A program made the position numbers and the translations under genes. A stretch of 64,000 nt of DNA from the NCBI RefSeq assembly GCF_022829365.1, contig NZ_JAKSYJ010000083.1, positions 50,144 through 114,143 of the forward strand. The letters run 5' to 3'. Below are positions 42,834-51,971 of this stretch, piece by piece. Each line of letters opens with the position of its first letter. The first letter of the stretch is position 1. The stretch comes from Methylobacterium sp. J-077 (GTDB lineage Bacteria > Pseudomonadota > Alphaproteobacteria > Rhizobiales > Beijerinckiaceae). A model generated the notes under the pieces. That model made no database searches. It was not told the DNA's origin and saw only the letters and a list, made by a program, of their open reading frames with translations.

Positions 42834-43883
42834 TCACCCCAGCTGATACACCGCCGCCAGTTCCGGATCCTTCGCGGCGACCAGCTTCGCCAGATCCACG
42901 ATGACCTTGGCCTGCTTCCAGGTGGCGTCGTCCTGCATCTTGCCGTCGAGCATCACGGCGCCGGTGCCGTCGGGCATGGCCGCGACGATGCGGGCCGCGA
43001 AGGCGACCTCGGCGGGGTCGGGGGCGAAGACGCGCTTGGCGATCGCCACCTGGCTCGGATGCAGCGTCCAGGCGCCGGCGCAGCCCATCAGGAAGGCGTT
43101 GCGGAACTGCGCCTCGCAGGCATCGCCGTCGGAGAAATCGCCGAACGGGCCGTAGAACGCCTTGAGGCCGTTGGCCATGCAGGCGTCGACCATCTTGGCG
43201 ATGGTGTAGTGCCAGAGATCCTGCTGGGCGGTGGCCCGGGGGGCGTCGCCCGCGGGATCGCTCAGCACCCGGTAATCCGGGTGGCCGCCGCCGACCCGGG
43301 TGGTCTTCATGCCGCGGGACGCCGCGAGATCGGCCGGCCCGAGGCTCATGCCGTGCATCCGCGGGGAGGCGCACGCGATGGCGTCGACATTGGCCACGCC
43401 CTCGGCGGTCTCCAAGATCGCGTGGATCAGGATCGGCTTGGTCACCCCGTGCCGGGCCTCGAGCTGGGCCAGCAGCTGGTCGACGTAGTGGATGTCCCAC
43501 GGCCCCTCGACCTTGGGCACCATCACGACGTCGAGCTTGTCCCCGACCTCGGCGACGATCGTGAACAGGTCGTCGAGAATCCAGGGGGAGTTGAGGGCGT
43601 TGATCCGGGTCCAGAGGCCGGTGCCGGTGGCGGCGAAGTCGGTCGCCTGCGCCATGGCGACGAAGCCCTTGCGGGCCGCCTCCTTCTGGTCGGCCGGGAC
43701 CGCGTCCTCCAGGTTGCCCAGCACCACGTCGACGGTGCCGGCGAGCTCGGGCACCCGGGCGCGGACCTTGTCGTTGTGGGGCGGGACGAAGTGGATCATC
43801 CGCTCCAGCCGCACCGGCAATTCGCGGAACGGGGCCGGCGCGCCGGTGGCCAGCGGCTGGAAGAAGCGGCGGGGCAGTTTCAT
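42834..43883 (-). CDS. Malyl-CoA lyase-like (HpcH/HpaI aldolase) protein
   Basis: A 349-residue citrate-lyase-beta-type aldolase. Family features: [41 protein letters not shown] (substrate Arg), [61 protein letters not shown] (metal-ligand Glu and 'GpaD' loop), YGPFGDFSD, and [18 protein letters not shown] (the HP.Q motif). The GDFSDDE-type loop and length match L-malyl-CoA/beta-methylmalyl-CoA lyases (Mcl) and malyl-CoA thioesterases. The serine-cycle mclA of methylotrophs usually sits among serine-cycle genes, which are not here. So this is a second Mcl-family protein or an ethylmalonyl-CoA-pathway enzyme. Confidence 0.82.
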   Translation of the reverse strand: MKLPRRFFQPLATGAPAPFRELPVRLERMIHFVPPHNDKVRARVPELAGTVDVVLGNLEDAVPADQKEAARKGFVAMAQATDFAATGTGLWTRINALNSPWILDDLFTIVAEVGDKLDVVMVPKVEGPWDIHYVDQLLAQLEARHGVTKPILIHAILETAEGVANVDAIACASPRMHGMSLGPADLAASRGMKTTRVGGGHPDYRVLSDPAGDAPRATAQQDLWHYTIAKMVDACMANGLKAFYGPFGDFSDGDACEAQFRNAFLMGCAGAWTLHPSQVAIAKRVFAPDPAEVAFAARIVAAMPDGTGAVMLDGKMQDDATWKQAKVIVDLAKLVAAKDPELAAVYQLG

Positions 43884-44021
43884 GGTGTGCCTCTTGTACG
43901 GGGCTTGGCGTCTGGCCCCGTTAAGGCAGGCTTGAGCGGGCGCGTAAAGGCACGGGCCGCCAGGGCGCCCTCCGACCTTCGGGGCATTTTGCCCCGGCCC
44001 GGATGCGCCGGAGGCCTGGTC

Positions 44022-45380
44022 TCAGCCCCGCCGGCCCGGGCGGTCGACCATGCCGACCCGGCCGCCGAAGAAGTCGCCCCGGCTGCCGGCGACCACCACG
44101 AGGCGCCGGACCTCACCGCGCAGGAACGCCTGCAGGAAGCGGTTGTAGTCGCGGAACGAGACGCAGCCGTTCGAGGCGCCGGGCTGGCGCAGCATGTAGG
44201 TGTGGGCGAGCAGGCCTTCGCGGCCGTGGACCGCGCCGCTGCCGCCCACCGGGTTGAGGCGGATCGCCCGGACCCCGTGGAACAGGCGCTCGCGCTCGGT
44301 GAGGTCGTAGGTGCCGGGGGGCGTCGAGCCGCGCATGCGCAGGTGGACGTAGCGCGGATCGTCCATGGCCTCGCCGAGGCCGGAATGGGCCTCCAGCACC
44401 TCGCCGGAAGGCAGGGTCACGGTGCGGGCGGTGATGTCGTAGACGGCGGTGCCGGCCACCGAATCCGGGGCGGGGCTGATCCGGGTGCGCGGCGCCTGCT
44501 GGGGCAGGGCGTCCGGGCTGGCATAGGCGAGCGCCTGGCGCGCATCCGCACGGGGCGCGGCGGCGCCGACGCCGAACAGCTTCTCGAGGAAGGACGGCTC
44601 CTCCGCCATGGCGGCGCGGAACACGTCGCGGGTGCGGGGCAGGGCGCGGGCCGCCACCCGGGGCGCCGGGGCCGCGGACGGGCGCCGCAATTCGGAGGGC
44701 CGGGCGACCGGCAAGGGGACGAGATTGGGGACGAGATTGGGGACGAGATTGGGCGCGAGGGCCGCGGGCGTCGGCTCGGCGGCGGCGATCCGGACCGGCG
44801 CGGCCGCCTTGGGCGGCACGGCGGCCGCTTGCACGATCGGAGCCTGCACGACCGGAGCCGGGGCCGGCTCGGCCGACGCCATCCGGGCCTGGACCACCTT
44901 CCGGGCGACCCGCTGGGCGATCTCCCGGACAGCCGGGGACGGCTCGGCCGCCGCGACCTGGAAGGACGCGGCCGGGGGCGGCGCCCCGAAGGCTCTGGCG
45001 GCCCCGGAGCCGAGCGCCGGGCTCGGATCGAGCATCCAGGCGATGCTCGGGCGGGGCGCCGACGTGGGCTGGGCTTCGGCGGCGGGCGCAGGCTCCGCCT
45101 CGGCAACCGGGGCGGGCGGGCTCCAGGAGACCGGCAGGGTGATCGGCAGCCCGTGCGGCAGGGTCAGCACGGTCCAGCCGGCCATGGACAGGGCGGCCAG
45201 CGAGATCAGCGCCGTCAGCCGGGCGCGGCGGCGGGCGCGCCGCATGGCGCTCGGGTAGGGCGCCCGGGCCGGGGGCGCGTAGGCCGCCTCGTCGGCAAGA
45301 CGCGGATAGGGCGCCGGCACAAGGGCCGGGGCAAAGGCCGCGTCGCGGTACGCGGGTCGGGAATACGCAACCTGGGCCAT
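44022..45380 (-). CDS. DUF2778 protein, L,D-transpeptidase-like, membrane-anchored
   Basis: A 452-residue protein. One transmembrane helix lies near residues 52-70 (RLTALISLAALSMAGWTVLTLP), followed by about 240 residues of Ala/Pro-rich linker. The C-terminal 130 residues are a DUF2778 domain: VAGTAVYDITARTVTLPSGEVLEAHSGLGEAMDDPRYVHLRMRGSTPPGTYDLTERE, and GSGAVHGREGLLAHTYMLRQPGASNGCVSFRDYNRFLQAF. The H-G and S-x-G-C pattern is that of L,D-transpeptidase-like enzymes, and the Tlde1 type VI effectors belong here too. With a membrane anchor and ampG next door it is more likely a wall-modifying enzyme than a toxin. Start at MAQVAYSRP. Confidence 0.78.
   Translation of the reverse strand: MAQVAYSRPAYRDAAFAPALVPAPYPRLADEAAYAPPARAPYPSAMRRARRRARLTALISLAALSMAGWTVLTLPHGLPITLPVSWSPPAPVAEAEPAPAAEAQPTSAPRPSIAWMLDPSPALGSGAARAFGAPPPAASFQVAAAEPSPAVREIAQRVARKVVQARMASAEPAPAPVVQAPIVQAAAVPPKAAAPVRIAAAEPTPAALAPNLVPNLVPNLVPLPVARPSELRRPSAAPAPRVAARALPRTRDVFRAAMAEEPSFLEKLFGVGAAAPRADARQALAYASPDALPQQAPRTRISPAPDSVAGTAVYDITARTVTLPSGEVLEAHSGLGEAMDDPRYVHLRMRGSTPPGTYDLTERERLFHGVRAIRLNPVGGSGAVHGREGLLAHTYMLRQPGASNGCVSFRDYNRFLQAFLRGEVRRLVVVAGSRGDFFGGRVGMVDRPGRRG
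44715..44750 (+). repeat. 12-base tandem repeat, three units
   Basis: Three perfect GGGGACGAGATT units that encode Asn-Leu-Val-Pro three times on the minus strand, inside the linker of the DUF2778 protein. Confidence 0.9.
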
Positions 45381-45657
45381 GCGGGAACTCGCGTACGCGC
45401 TTCCCCACCTGGCAGCCGCCGCCGTTCGCCCGCGGAGGCTTTTTCCGCGCACGTGGCCTGGGTTGCCCGTCTGGGGAGGATATCAACCGTCCAGCCCATT
45501 AGGCCGTCCCATGGTTAATCTTGGCTAAAGAGCCGGGCGTGCCGCCAGCGCCGCGCTGGAACACCCCCGGGATCCCCGCGGAACACCAGAACAACGCCCC
45601 GAAAAGCGGTCGCCGGCCCGCGAAGACTGAGGAGACCCTGCGCGCGACCCCGGGCCG

Positions 45658-46977
45658 TCACGCCGCCGGCGCCTCCATGGGCCCGTGGCGGCGCGCCACC
45701 AGGAGGCACAGCAGCGCCACCGGCACGCCGATCAGCGAGGTCCCGACGAAGAACCACGTGAAGCCGGTCCGCTCGATGACGAAGCCTGAGAGCCCGGCGA
45801 GCAGGCTGCCGGGCAGGGCGCAGAGGGAGGTCAGCAGGGCGTACTGGCTGGCCGCGTGCTCGGTGGCCGCGAGCCGGGACATGTAGGTGATCAGCACGAT
45901 CGACGCGAAGGCGTAGGCGAAGCCGTCGATCCCGACCGTGACCGCGAAGGTCCAGAACGCCGCCCCGCCATGGCCGCCGTGCCAGGCGAGATAGGCCAGC
46001 GCGAGATGCGAGGCCGAGGCCGCCACGGTGCCGATCAGCAGGCTCGCCATCATGCCGATCCGCGGGATGATCGCGCTCGCGAGAAACGTCCCGCCGAGCG
46101 CGATCCAGAAGCCGAACAGCTTCGTCACCGTGGCGATGTCGGTGTTGGTGTAGCCCAGCGTCTTGAACAGCGGGATCGCCATGGTGCTCGACACGTAGCC
46201 GGGCATCCGGAAGCCCGCCACCAGCGCCAGGACCGGCACCGCCAGGGGGCCGAGCCGCGCCAGCAGGTCGCGGATCGGTGCCCAGACGGTCTCGACGAAG
46301 CCGCCTTCCTGCGGCGGCGCGGCCGGGGGTTCGGGCGCCAGCAGCGCCGCGATCGTGCCGGGGGCGAGCAGGACCGCCATGCACAGATAGGCGGCGCGCC
46401 AGCCATAGGCGTCGGACAGGTAGAGGGCGCCGGCCCCGGCCGCGAGGTTGCCGACCCGGTAGCCGATCTCCGCCCAGGACGACATCAGCGCCTGCCGCTC
46501 GGGCGGCGCGACGGTGATGCGCCAGCCGTCGATCACCACGTCCTGCGTGGCGCCCGCGACGCCCAGCGCCAGCGAGAACGCCACCGTCCAGGCCAGCCAG
46601 TGGGCCGGATCGCCGAAGGCGACGCCGGCGAGCGCCAGCGCCACCAGGATCTGCGCGGCCACGATCCAGCCCCGGCGCCGCCCGAGCCAGCGCCCGAGCA
46701 GCGGCGCGTCGTGCCGGTCGAGGAACGGCGCCCAGAGGAACTTGAGCTTGTACGCGATGGTCAGCTCGCTCATCAGCCCGATGGTGGCGAGCGGCACCTT
46801 GGCCTGGACCAGCCAGGCCGACTGCGTCGCGTAGACGAGCAGGAACGGGATGCCCTGCGCGAAGCCCAAGCCCAGCACCGCCACGACCCGCCGGTCGGTG
46901 AGCAGGGGCGTCAGGAAGGCGTTGTTTTGGGACTTCGCCGGAGTGGACGGGGCGCTGGCTGCGGCCGGGTTTGCCAT
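45658..46977 (-). CDS. ampG: AmpG family muropeptide permease
   Basis: A 439-residue MFS-type transporter with about twelve hydrophobic segments. AmpG features: VLGLGFAQGIPFLLVYATQSAWLVQAKVPLATIGLMSELTIAYKLKFLWAPFLDRHDAPLLGRWLGRRRGWIV, then GVAGATQDVVIDGWRITVAPPERQA (the 'QD...D.WR' motif) and SWAEIGYRVGNLAAGAGALYLSDAYGWRAAY. AmpG imports anhydro-muropeptides from wall turnover into the cytoplasm for recycling and can trigger beta-lactamase induction. It sits 277 bases upstream of the DUF2778 gene on the same strand. Confidence 0.92.
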   Translation of the reverse strand: MANPAAASAPSTPAKSQNNAFLTPLLTDRRVVAVLGLGFAQGIPFLLVYATQSAWLVQAKVPLATIGLMSELTIAYKLKFLWAPFLDRHDAPLLGRWLGRRRGWIVAAQILVALALAGVAFGDPAHWLAWTVAFSLALGVAGATQDVVIDGWRITVAPPERQALMSSWAEIGYRVGNLAAGAGALYLSDAYGWRAAYLCMAVLLAPGTIAALLAPEPPAAPPQEGGFVETVWAPIRDLLARLGPLAVPVLALVAGFRMPGYVSSTMAIPLFKTLGYTNTDIATVTKLFGFWIALGGTFLASAIIPRIGMMASLLIGTVAASASHLALAYLAWHGGHGGAAFWTFAVTVGIDGFAYAFASIVLITYMSRLAATEHAASQYALLTSLCALPGSLLAGLSGFVIERTGFTWFFVGTSLIGVPVALLCLLVARRHGPMEAPAA

Positions 46978-47043
46978 CTGCGCGTCTCCCTGGAAGTTAC
47001 GAGGCCGGACACCTAAACGGCACCCGACCCTGAAACAGAACCC

Positions 47044-50000
47044 TCACGCCGCCTTCTTCCCGCGCTCGGCGATCGTCACCAGGCGGCGCAGCACCTCCGT
47101 GGCGGTCTTGAGCCGGGCCGGGATCGTGGTCAGCTCGCGCACGAACACGACGCTCATGTCGGGCCGCACCTTGGCGAAGGAGGCCTGCTCGGCCACGAAC
47201 GCCACCAGGCCCTGCGGGTTGGCGTAGGACTTGTCCCGGAAATGGACGACCACGCCCTTCGGGCCGGCCTCGACCTTCTCGACATTGGCCTTGAGGCACA
47301 GGATCTTGATCGTGCCGATCTTGAGCAGCTGCTCCACCTCCGGCGGCAGCGGCCCGAACCGGTCGATCATCTCGGCCCCGAAGCTCTCCATCTCGGCATC
47401 GTCCTGGAGGGTGGCGAGCCGCCGGTAGAGCGCCAGCCGCGCGCCGAGATCCTCGACATAGGTCTCCGGGATGGTCACGGGCGCACCCAGCGCGATGGTC
47501 GGCGACCACGCCTCCTCGGGCAGGTCCTCGATGCCGGCCTTGAGCGCCGTCACCGCGTCCTCCAGCATCTGCTGGTAGAGCTCGTAGCCGACCTCCTTGA
47601 TGTGGCCGGACTGGGCGTCGCCCAAGAGGTTGCCGGCGCCGCGGATGTCGAGGTCGTGGCTGGCGAGCTGGAAGCCGGCGCCCAGGGTGTCGAGGGTCTG
47701 CAGCACCTTGAGCCGCTGCTCGGCCTGGGTCGTGAGCTGGCGGTTGGCCGGGGTGGTGAACAGCGCGTAGGCCCGGGCCTTCGAGCGGCCGACCCGGCCG
47801 CGCAGCTGGTAGAGCTGGGCCAGGCCGAACATGTCGGCCCGGTGCACGATCAGCGTGTTGGCGGTGGGGATGTCGAGGCCGGATTCGACGATGGTGGTCG
47901 AGAGCAGCACGTCGAACTTGCCCTCGTAGAAGGCGGTCATCACGTCCTCGAGCTGGCCCGCCGCCATCTGGCCGTGGGCGATCGCGACCTTGATCTCCGG
48001 CATCTCGGCGTCGAGGAATTTCTTCACCTCCGCCAGGTCCTCGATCCTGGGGACGACGTAGAACGACTGGCCGCCGCGGTAGCGCTCGCGCAGCAGCGCT
48101 TCCCGGATGGTCAGCGGGTCGAACGGCGTCACGAAGGTGCGCACCACCAGCCGGTCCACCGGGGGCGTGGCAATGATCGAGAGCTCGCGCACGCCGGTCA
48201 TGGCGAGCTGCAGGGTGCGCGGGATCGGGGTCGCCGAGAGCGTCAGCACGTGGACATCCGCCTGGAGCGCCTTCAGCCGCTCCTTGTGGGCGACGCCGAA
48301 ATGCTGCTCCTCGTCGACGATGATCAGGCCGAGATCTTTGAACGCGATGTTTTTCGCCAGCAGCGCGTGGGTGCCGACCACGATGTCGACGGTGCCGTCG
48401 GCGAGCCCGGCGCGGGTCTGCCTCATGTCGCCGGCCGAGACGAACCGGGACAGCTGGGCGACCTGGATCGGCAATCCCTTGAAGCGCTCCGCGAAGGTGC
48501 GGAAGTGCTGGCGGGCGAGCAGGGTGGTCGGCACGATCACCGCCACCTGCTTGCCGGCGATCGCCGCCGCGAAGGCGCCGCGCAGGGCCACCTCGGTCTT
48601 GCCGAAGCCGACATCGCCGCAGACCAGCCGGTCCATCGGCCGGCCGGCATTGAGGTCGTCCAGCACCGCGTCGATGGCGTTGGCCTGGTCCTCGGTCTCC
48701 TCGAACGGGAAGCGGGCGGCGAACTCGCCGTAGAGCCCCTCGGGCGCCTTGAGCACCGGGGCCTTCCGGACGAAGCGCTGGGCCGCGACCTTGATCAGCT
48801 CCCCCGCCATCTCGAGGATGCGGCGCTTCATCTTGGCCTTGCGGGCCTGCCAGGCGCCGCCGCCGAGGCGGTCGAGGGCGACCTCCGAATCCTCGGAGCC
48901 GTACCGGGTCAGGAGCTCGATATTCTCCACCGGCAGCAGCAGCAGGCCGCCGGTATAGCTCAGCTCCAGGCAATCGTGCGGGGCGCCGGCGGCGTGGATC
49001 GTCTTCAGGCCGGAGAAGCGGCCGATGCCGTGGTCGGCATGGACCACGAGGTCGCCGGGCTGGAGCGCCTGCACCTCCAGGATCACGTCCTGGGGCCGCT
49101 TGGCCTTGCGCTTCTGGCGCACCAGCCGGTCGCCCAGGATGTCGCCCTCGGAGACGACGGCGAGTTCGCCCACCGTGAAGCCGGCTTCCAGGCCCCAGAC
49201 CGCCACGGCGGAATCGGCGCCGCGCTTCAACGCGTAGACGTCCGACAGGCGGGTGATCGCCACCGGCTTCCTCAGGCCGTGGTCGGTGAGCACCCCGCAG
49301 AGCCGGTCGCGGGAGCCGTCGGACCAGGATCCCAGGATCACGTGATGCCCGGATCCCTGGAGGTCGCGGATATGGGCCACCGCCGCGTCGAACACGCTGG
49401 CGCTCTCGTTCGCGCGCTCCGGCGCGAAGGTTCTTCCGGCCTTGGCGCCGCAATCGATCACCGCGCGCTCAAGGGAATCCGGCTGCGCGAACGGGGTCAG
49501 CCGCGCCACCGTGGCGGTCGCGATCCGCTCCTTCAGCTCGTTGGGGGTCAGGTAGAGGGCGCGGGGCGGCAGGGGCTTGTAGGGGGCGACGCCCGATTGC
49601 GGCGTCTTCATCGCGCCCTCGCGGGCCTGGTAGTAATCCTGCACGAGGCTGATCCGCTCGGCCGCCGCGTCCTCGACCTGCGGGTCGAACACCAGCGGCA
49701 CGCCGGGCAGATAGTCGAACAGCGTGTCGAGCTGATCGTAGAACAGCGGCATCCAGTGCTCGAGGCCGGCGTAGCGGCGGCCCTCGCTCACGGTCTCGTA
49801 GAGCCGGTCGTCCCGGGTCGCGGCGCCGAAACTCTGGATGTAGCCCTGGCGGAAGCGCCGGATCGTCTCGGTTGTGAGCTGGACCTCGCTCATCGGCATC
49901 AGGTCGAGGGAGCGCAGCTGGCCGGTGGTGCGCTGGGTCTCCGGGTCGAAGGCGCGGATCGATTCCAGCGTGTCGCCGAAGAAGTCGAGGCGGATCGGTG

Positions 50001-50652
50001 CCGGCAGGCCCGGCGGCGACAGGTCGAGAATGCCGCCACGCACCGCGTACTCGCCCGTATCCCGCACTGTCCCGGTGCGCAGGAAGCCGTTGGCCTCGAC
50101 CCAGGCGACCACGTCGTCCATCGCCACGACGTTGCCGATCGCGGCCGAGAACGCCTCCCTGGCGATGTGGCCCCGGGGCGGCACCCGCTGCACCAGGGCG
50201 TTGACCGTGGTGCACAGGATGCGCGGGCGGTCCTCGGCGGAGCGGGTCCGGGCCAGGCGGGCCAGCGCCGTCATCCGGGCGGCGGCCGTGGCCGTGGTCG
50301 GCGAGACCCGGTCGTAGGGCTGGCAGTCCCAGGCCGGCAGGTTCATCACGTCCATCTCGGGCGCGACGAAGCCCAGCGCTGACTGGAACGACGCCGAGCG
50401 CCCGGAATCGCGCGCCACGTGGACCAGCACCGCCGGGGCGTCGACGGTGGGCGCCAGGGCGCGGGCGAGATCGGCCAAAGCCAGGGCGTCGAACCCCTCC
50501 GGCGCGTTGGCCAGGACCGGGCTGTCGCCGCGCTTCAGGGCGTCGAGCACCTGCGCGAGCGCCGAGGATTTCGGCAGCGCGAAGCGCGCGACCTGCGGCT
50601 TGGCAGCGGGGGCAGGGGGCTTCGGGGAGGATTTCGGCTGGGGCTTGGCCAT
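47044..50652 (-). CDS. mfd: Transcription-repair coupling factor Mfd
   Basis: A 1202-residue translocase that removes RNA polymerase stalled at DNA damage and recruits UvrA. N-terminal UvrB-like part (LPAWDCQPYDRVSPTTATAAARMTAL, FLRTGTVRDTGEYAVRGGILDLSPPGLPAPIRLDFFGDTLESIRAFDPETQRT). RNA-polymerase-interaction domain (GDLVVHADHGIGRFSGLKTI, then LELSYTGGLLLLPVENIELLTRYGS). SF2 helicase motifs: GDVGFGKTEVALRGAF, VDEEQHFGVAHKERLK, LSATPIPRTLQLAMTG, LYQLRGRVGRSKARAYALF. TRCF C-terminal domain at the end. ATG at 50652 (MAKPQPK) follows the usual layout; the upstream extension is not typical. Confidence 0.97.
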   Translation of the reverse strand: MAKPQPKSSPKPPAPAAKPQVARFALPKSSALAQVLDALKRGDSPVLANAPEGFDALALADLARALAPTVDAPAVLVHVARDSGRSASFQSALGFVAPEMDVMNLPAWDCQPYDRVSPTTATAAARMTALARLARTRSAEDRPRILCTTVNALVQRVPPRGHIAREAFSAAIGNVVAMDDVVAWVEANGFLRTGTVRDTGEYAVRGGILDLSPPGLPAPIRLDFFGDTLESIRAFDPETQRTTGQLRSLDLMPMSEVQLTTETIRRFRQGYIQSFGAATRDDRLYETVSEGRRYAGLEHWMPLFYDQLDTLFDYLPGVPLVFDPQVEDAAAERISLVQDYYQAREGAMKTPQSGVAPYKPLPPRALYLTPNELKERIATATVARLTPFAQPDSLERAVIDCGAKAGRTFAPERANESASVFDAAVAHIRDLQGSGHHVILGSWSDGSRDRLCGVLTDHGLRKPVAITRLSDVYALKRGADSAVAVWGLEAGFTVGELAVVSEGDILGDRLVRQKRKAKRPQDVILEVQALQPGDLVVHADHGIGRFSGLKTIHAAGAPHDCLELSYTGGLLLLPVENIELLTRYGSEDSEVALDRLGGGAWQARKAKMKRRILEMAGELIKVAAQRFVRKAPVLKAPEGLYGEFAARFPFEETEDQANAIDAVLDDLNAGRPMDRLVCGDVGFGKTEVALRGAFAAAIAGKQVAVIVPTTLLARQHFRTFAERFKGLPIQVAQLSRFVSAGDMRQTRAGLADGTVDIVVGTHALLAKNIAFKDLGLIIVDEEQHFGVAHKERLKALQADVHVLTLSATPIPRTLQLAMTGVRELSIIATPPVDRLVVRTFVTPFDPLTIREALLRERYRGGQSFYVVPRIEDLAEVKKFLDAEMPEIKVAIAHGQMAAGQLEDVMTAFYEGKFDVLLSTTIVESGLDIPTANTLIVHRADMFGLAQLYQLRGRVGRSKARAYALFTTPANRQLTTQAEQRLKVLQTLDTLGAGFQLASHDLDIRGAGNLLGDAQSGHIKEVGYELYQQMLEDAVTALKAGIEDLPEEAWSPTIALGAPVTIPETYVEDLGARLALYRRLATLQDDAEMESFGAEMIDRFGPLPPEVEQLLKIGTIKILCLKANVEKVEAGPKGVVVHFRDKSYANPQGLVAFVAEQASFAKVRPDMSVVFVRELTTIPARLKTATEVLRRLVTIAERGKKAA

Positions 50653-51237
50653 CGGGTCTTTCGCGGGGAGTCCCGCCGGGCACAGGGAGGGCTGACGCGG
50701 GCCGGCGTTAGCCCATTGAGCCGTCGTGATAAAGCATCCCGGCGGCGGCGTCGGGGTGGCTGACGGTGCCCTATATGGCGGCGGCGCTCCAGCAGGGAAC
50801 GCGTGTTCAGGTGCGATTCCGGGATGCGCCCGCCGGCCGGGGCGCGGCACTTCCACTGCGCCGGACGATTACCGGAGAACCCGCGCTGGCGCATGGCGGG
50901 ATCCTCGTCAGGCGCTTGTCGGAAAGCGCACGGCCCCGGCATATGGAGAGGCCGCGCACATGAGCGCATCCGACTCGGTTTAGGATGCGGTCGCGCTCGC
51001 AGGCCGCCACGGGCCTTCTCTCGTGTGGGCTATCGGACTCACACGGCTCCGGACAAGGCCCGGGTCCCCTCTCCCGTGCGGGAGAGGGACAGGGTGAGGG
51101 GTGCGACCTCCGCGGACAGAGCTGATCCCTCGCCCCAACCCTCTCCCGCACGGGAGAGGGGGCGCGTCGCGGCCTACTCAAGAACGGAAACCCAGGTCGG
51201 CGGCAGCTCTGCGGGGGCAAGGCGCTGAGCCCCACTC
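50653..51237. other. Gene-free stretch with a pair of palindromic repeats
   Basis: About 585 bases between mfd and the small gene ending at 51238. No supported gene. It contains two palindromes of the same type, 51066-51088 and 51139-51160, listed separately. Confidence 0.6.
51066..51160. repeat. Composite palindromic repeat (REP-like)
   Basis: Two self-complementary blocks, CCCTCTCCCGTGCGGGAGAG and CCCTCTCCCGCACGGGAGAG, lie about 50 bases apart and are also inverted with respect to each other across GACAGGGTGAGGG and CCCTCGCCCC-type flanks. This is the layout of common intergenic REP/BIME-like elements of GC-rich proteobacteria. Confidence 0.8.
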
Positions 51238-51468
51238 CTACGCGTCGGGCCCGACGATCTCCGCCAGCGCCGCCTCGACCCGGCCGCGGAAGAAGTCGGC
51301 GTTGGGCATGGTCTTGGTCATCGCGGCGGCGCGGGTGGTCGCCTGGCGCAGGATCTCGGCGCGCAGCGACGGGTCGGCGCGCTCCATCATCTCCAGCATG
51401 ATGCGGACCACGAGTTCGGTGGCGATCGACCGGGCCGGGTGGTCGTAAGTGGGCTTGGGTTCGTCCAT
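51238..51468 (-). CDS. Conserved hypothetical small protein
   Basis: A 76-residue, mostly helical protein: MDEPKPTYDHPARSIATELVVRIMLEMMERADPSLRAEILRQATTRAAAMTKTM and so on. It starts 15 bases after the sdhE stop on the same strand, so the two are co-transcribed. No family recognised. High Met and Arg content and a regular heptad-like pattern suggest a helical bundle. Confidence 0.6.
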   Translation of the reverse strand: MDEPKPTYDHPARSIATELVVRIMLEMMERADPSLRAEILRQATTRAAAMTKTMPNADFFRGRVEAALAEIVGPDA

Positions 51469-51483
51469 TTCAGGCCTTCGCTC

Positions 51484-51780
51484 TCAGGAATGGATCGGCG
51501 CGTCGTGCCGGTGGAACGCCCGCACGCGGCGCCAGACCGAGGTGTCGTAGTTCGACGGCGTCTCGGCCTCGCCGGTGAGCCACTTGAACAGGTCGCGGTC
51601 CGGCACCTCGATCAGCGCCTCGAACTGGTCGAGCTCCGTCTCCGTCAGGGTGCCGATCTCGGCATCGGCGAAGCGGCCCATGATCAGGTCCATCTCGCGG
51701 ATGCCGCGGTGCCACGACCGGAACAGCAGGCGGCGGCGGCGCGGATCGAGGTCGGCGCTGGTGCGGGTGGTGCCGGACAT
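51484..51780 (-). CDS. sdhE: FAD assembly factor SdhE
   Basis: A 98-residue SdhE/Sdh5-family protein that helps attach FAD covalently to succinate dehydrogenase SdhA. The signature is RRRRLLFRSWHRGIREMDLIMGRFADAEIGTLTETELDQFEALIEVPDRDLFKWLTGE, with the critical R-G-x-x-E motif (RGIRE). Alphaproteobacteria often keep sdhE close to mfd and recG, and mfd lies downstream on the same strand. Confidence 0.94.
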   Translation of the reverse strand: MSGTTRTSADLDPRRRRLLFRSWHRGIREMDLIMGRFADAEIGTLTETELDQFEALIEVPDRDLFKWLTGEAETPSNYDTSVWRRVRAFHRHDAPIHS

Positions 51781-51971
51781 TTTCTGGGACTTCCGGTCGG
51801 AGGGTAGGCAGGACCAAGATAGGCGGCCGGAGGCGCCGGATCCAGGATTTGGGTTTCAGATCGGGCCGCAACCGCAGAGCGAACGGCAAAAACGAATTGC
51901 CTCCGGCGGCGGCTCCGTTATCTCGGATCCGCGACGTCCCGGCGCAACGGGGCTTGAGCGGGAGTACGACG

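Noticed and set aside
43059..45518. An 819-residue open frame on the + strand
   Set aside because: It covers the malyl-CoA-lyase-like and DUF2778 genes in antisense and contains only low-complexity sequence.
47242..50382. A 1046-residue open frame on the + strand
   Set aside because: It is antisense to mfd, is Arg/Asp/Gly/His-rich and shows no motif; long antisense frames are common in high-GC DNA.
51066..51160. Possible CRISPR-like repeat pair
   Set aside because: Only two copies, each a palindrome in inverted order and in a typical intergenic repeat layout; no spacers or cas genes.
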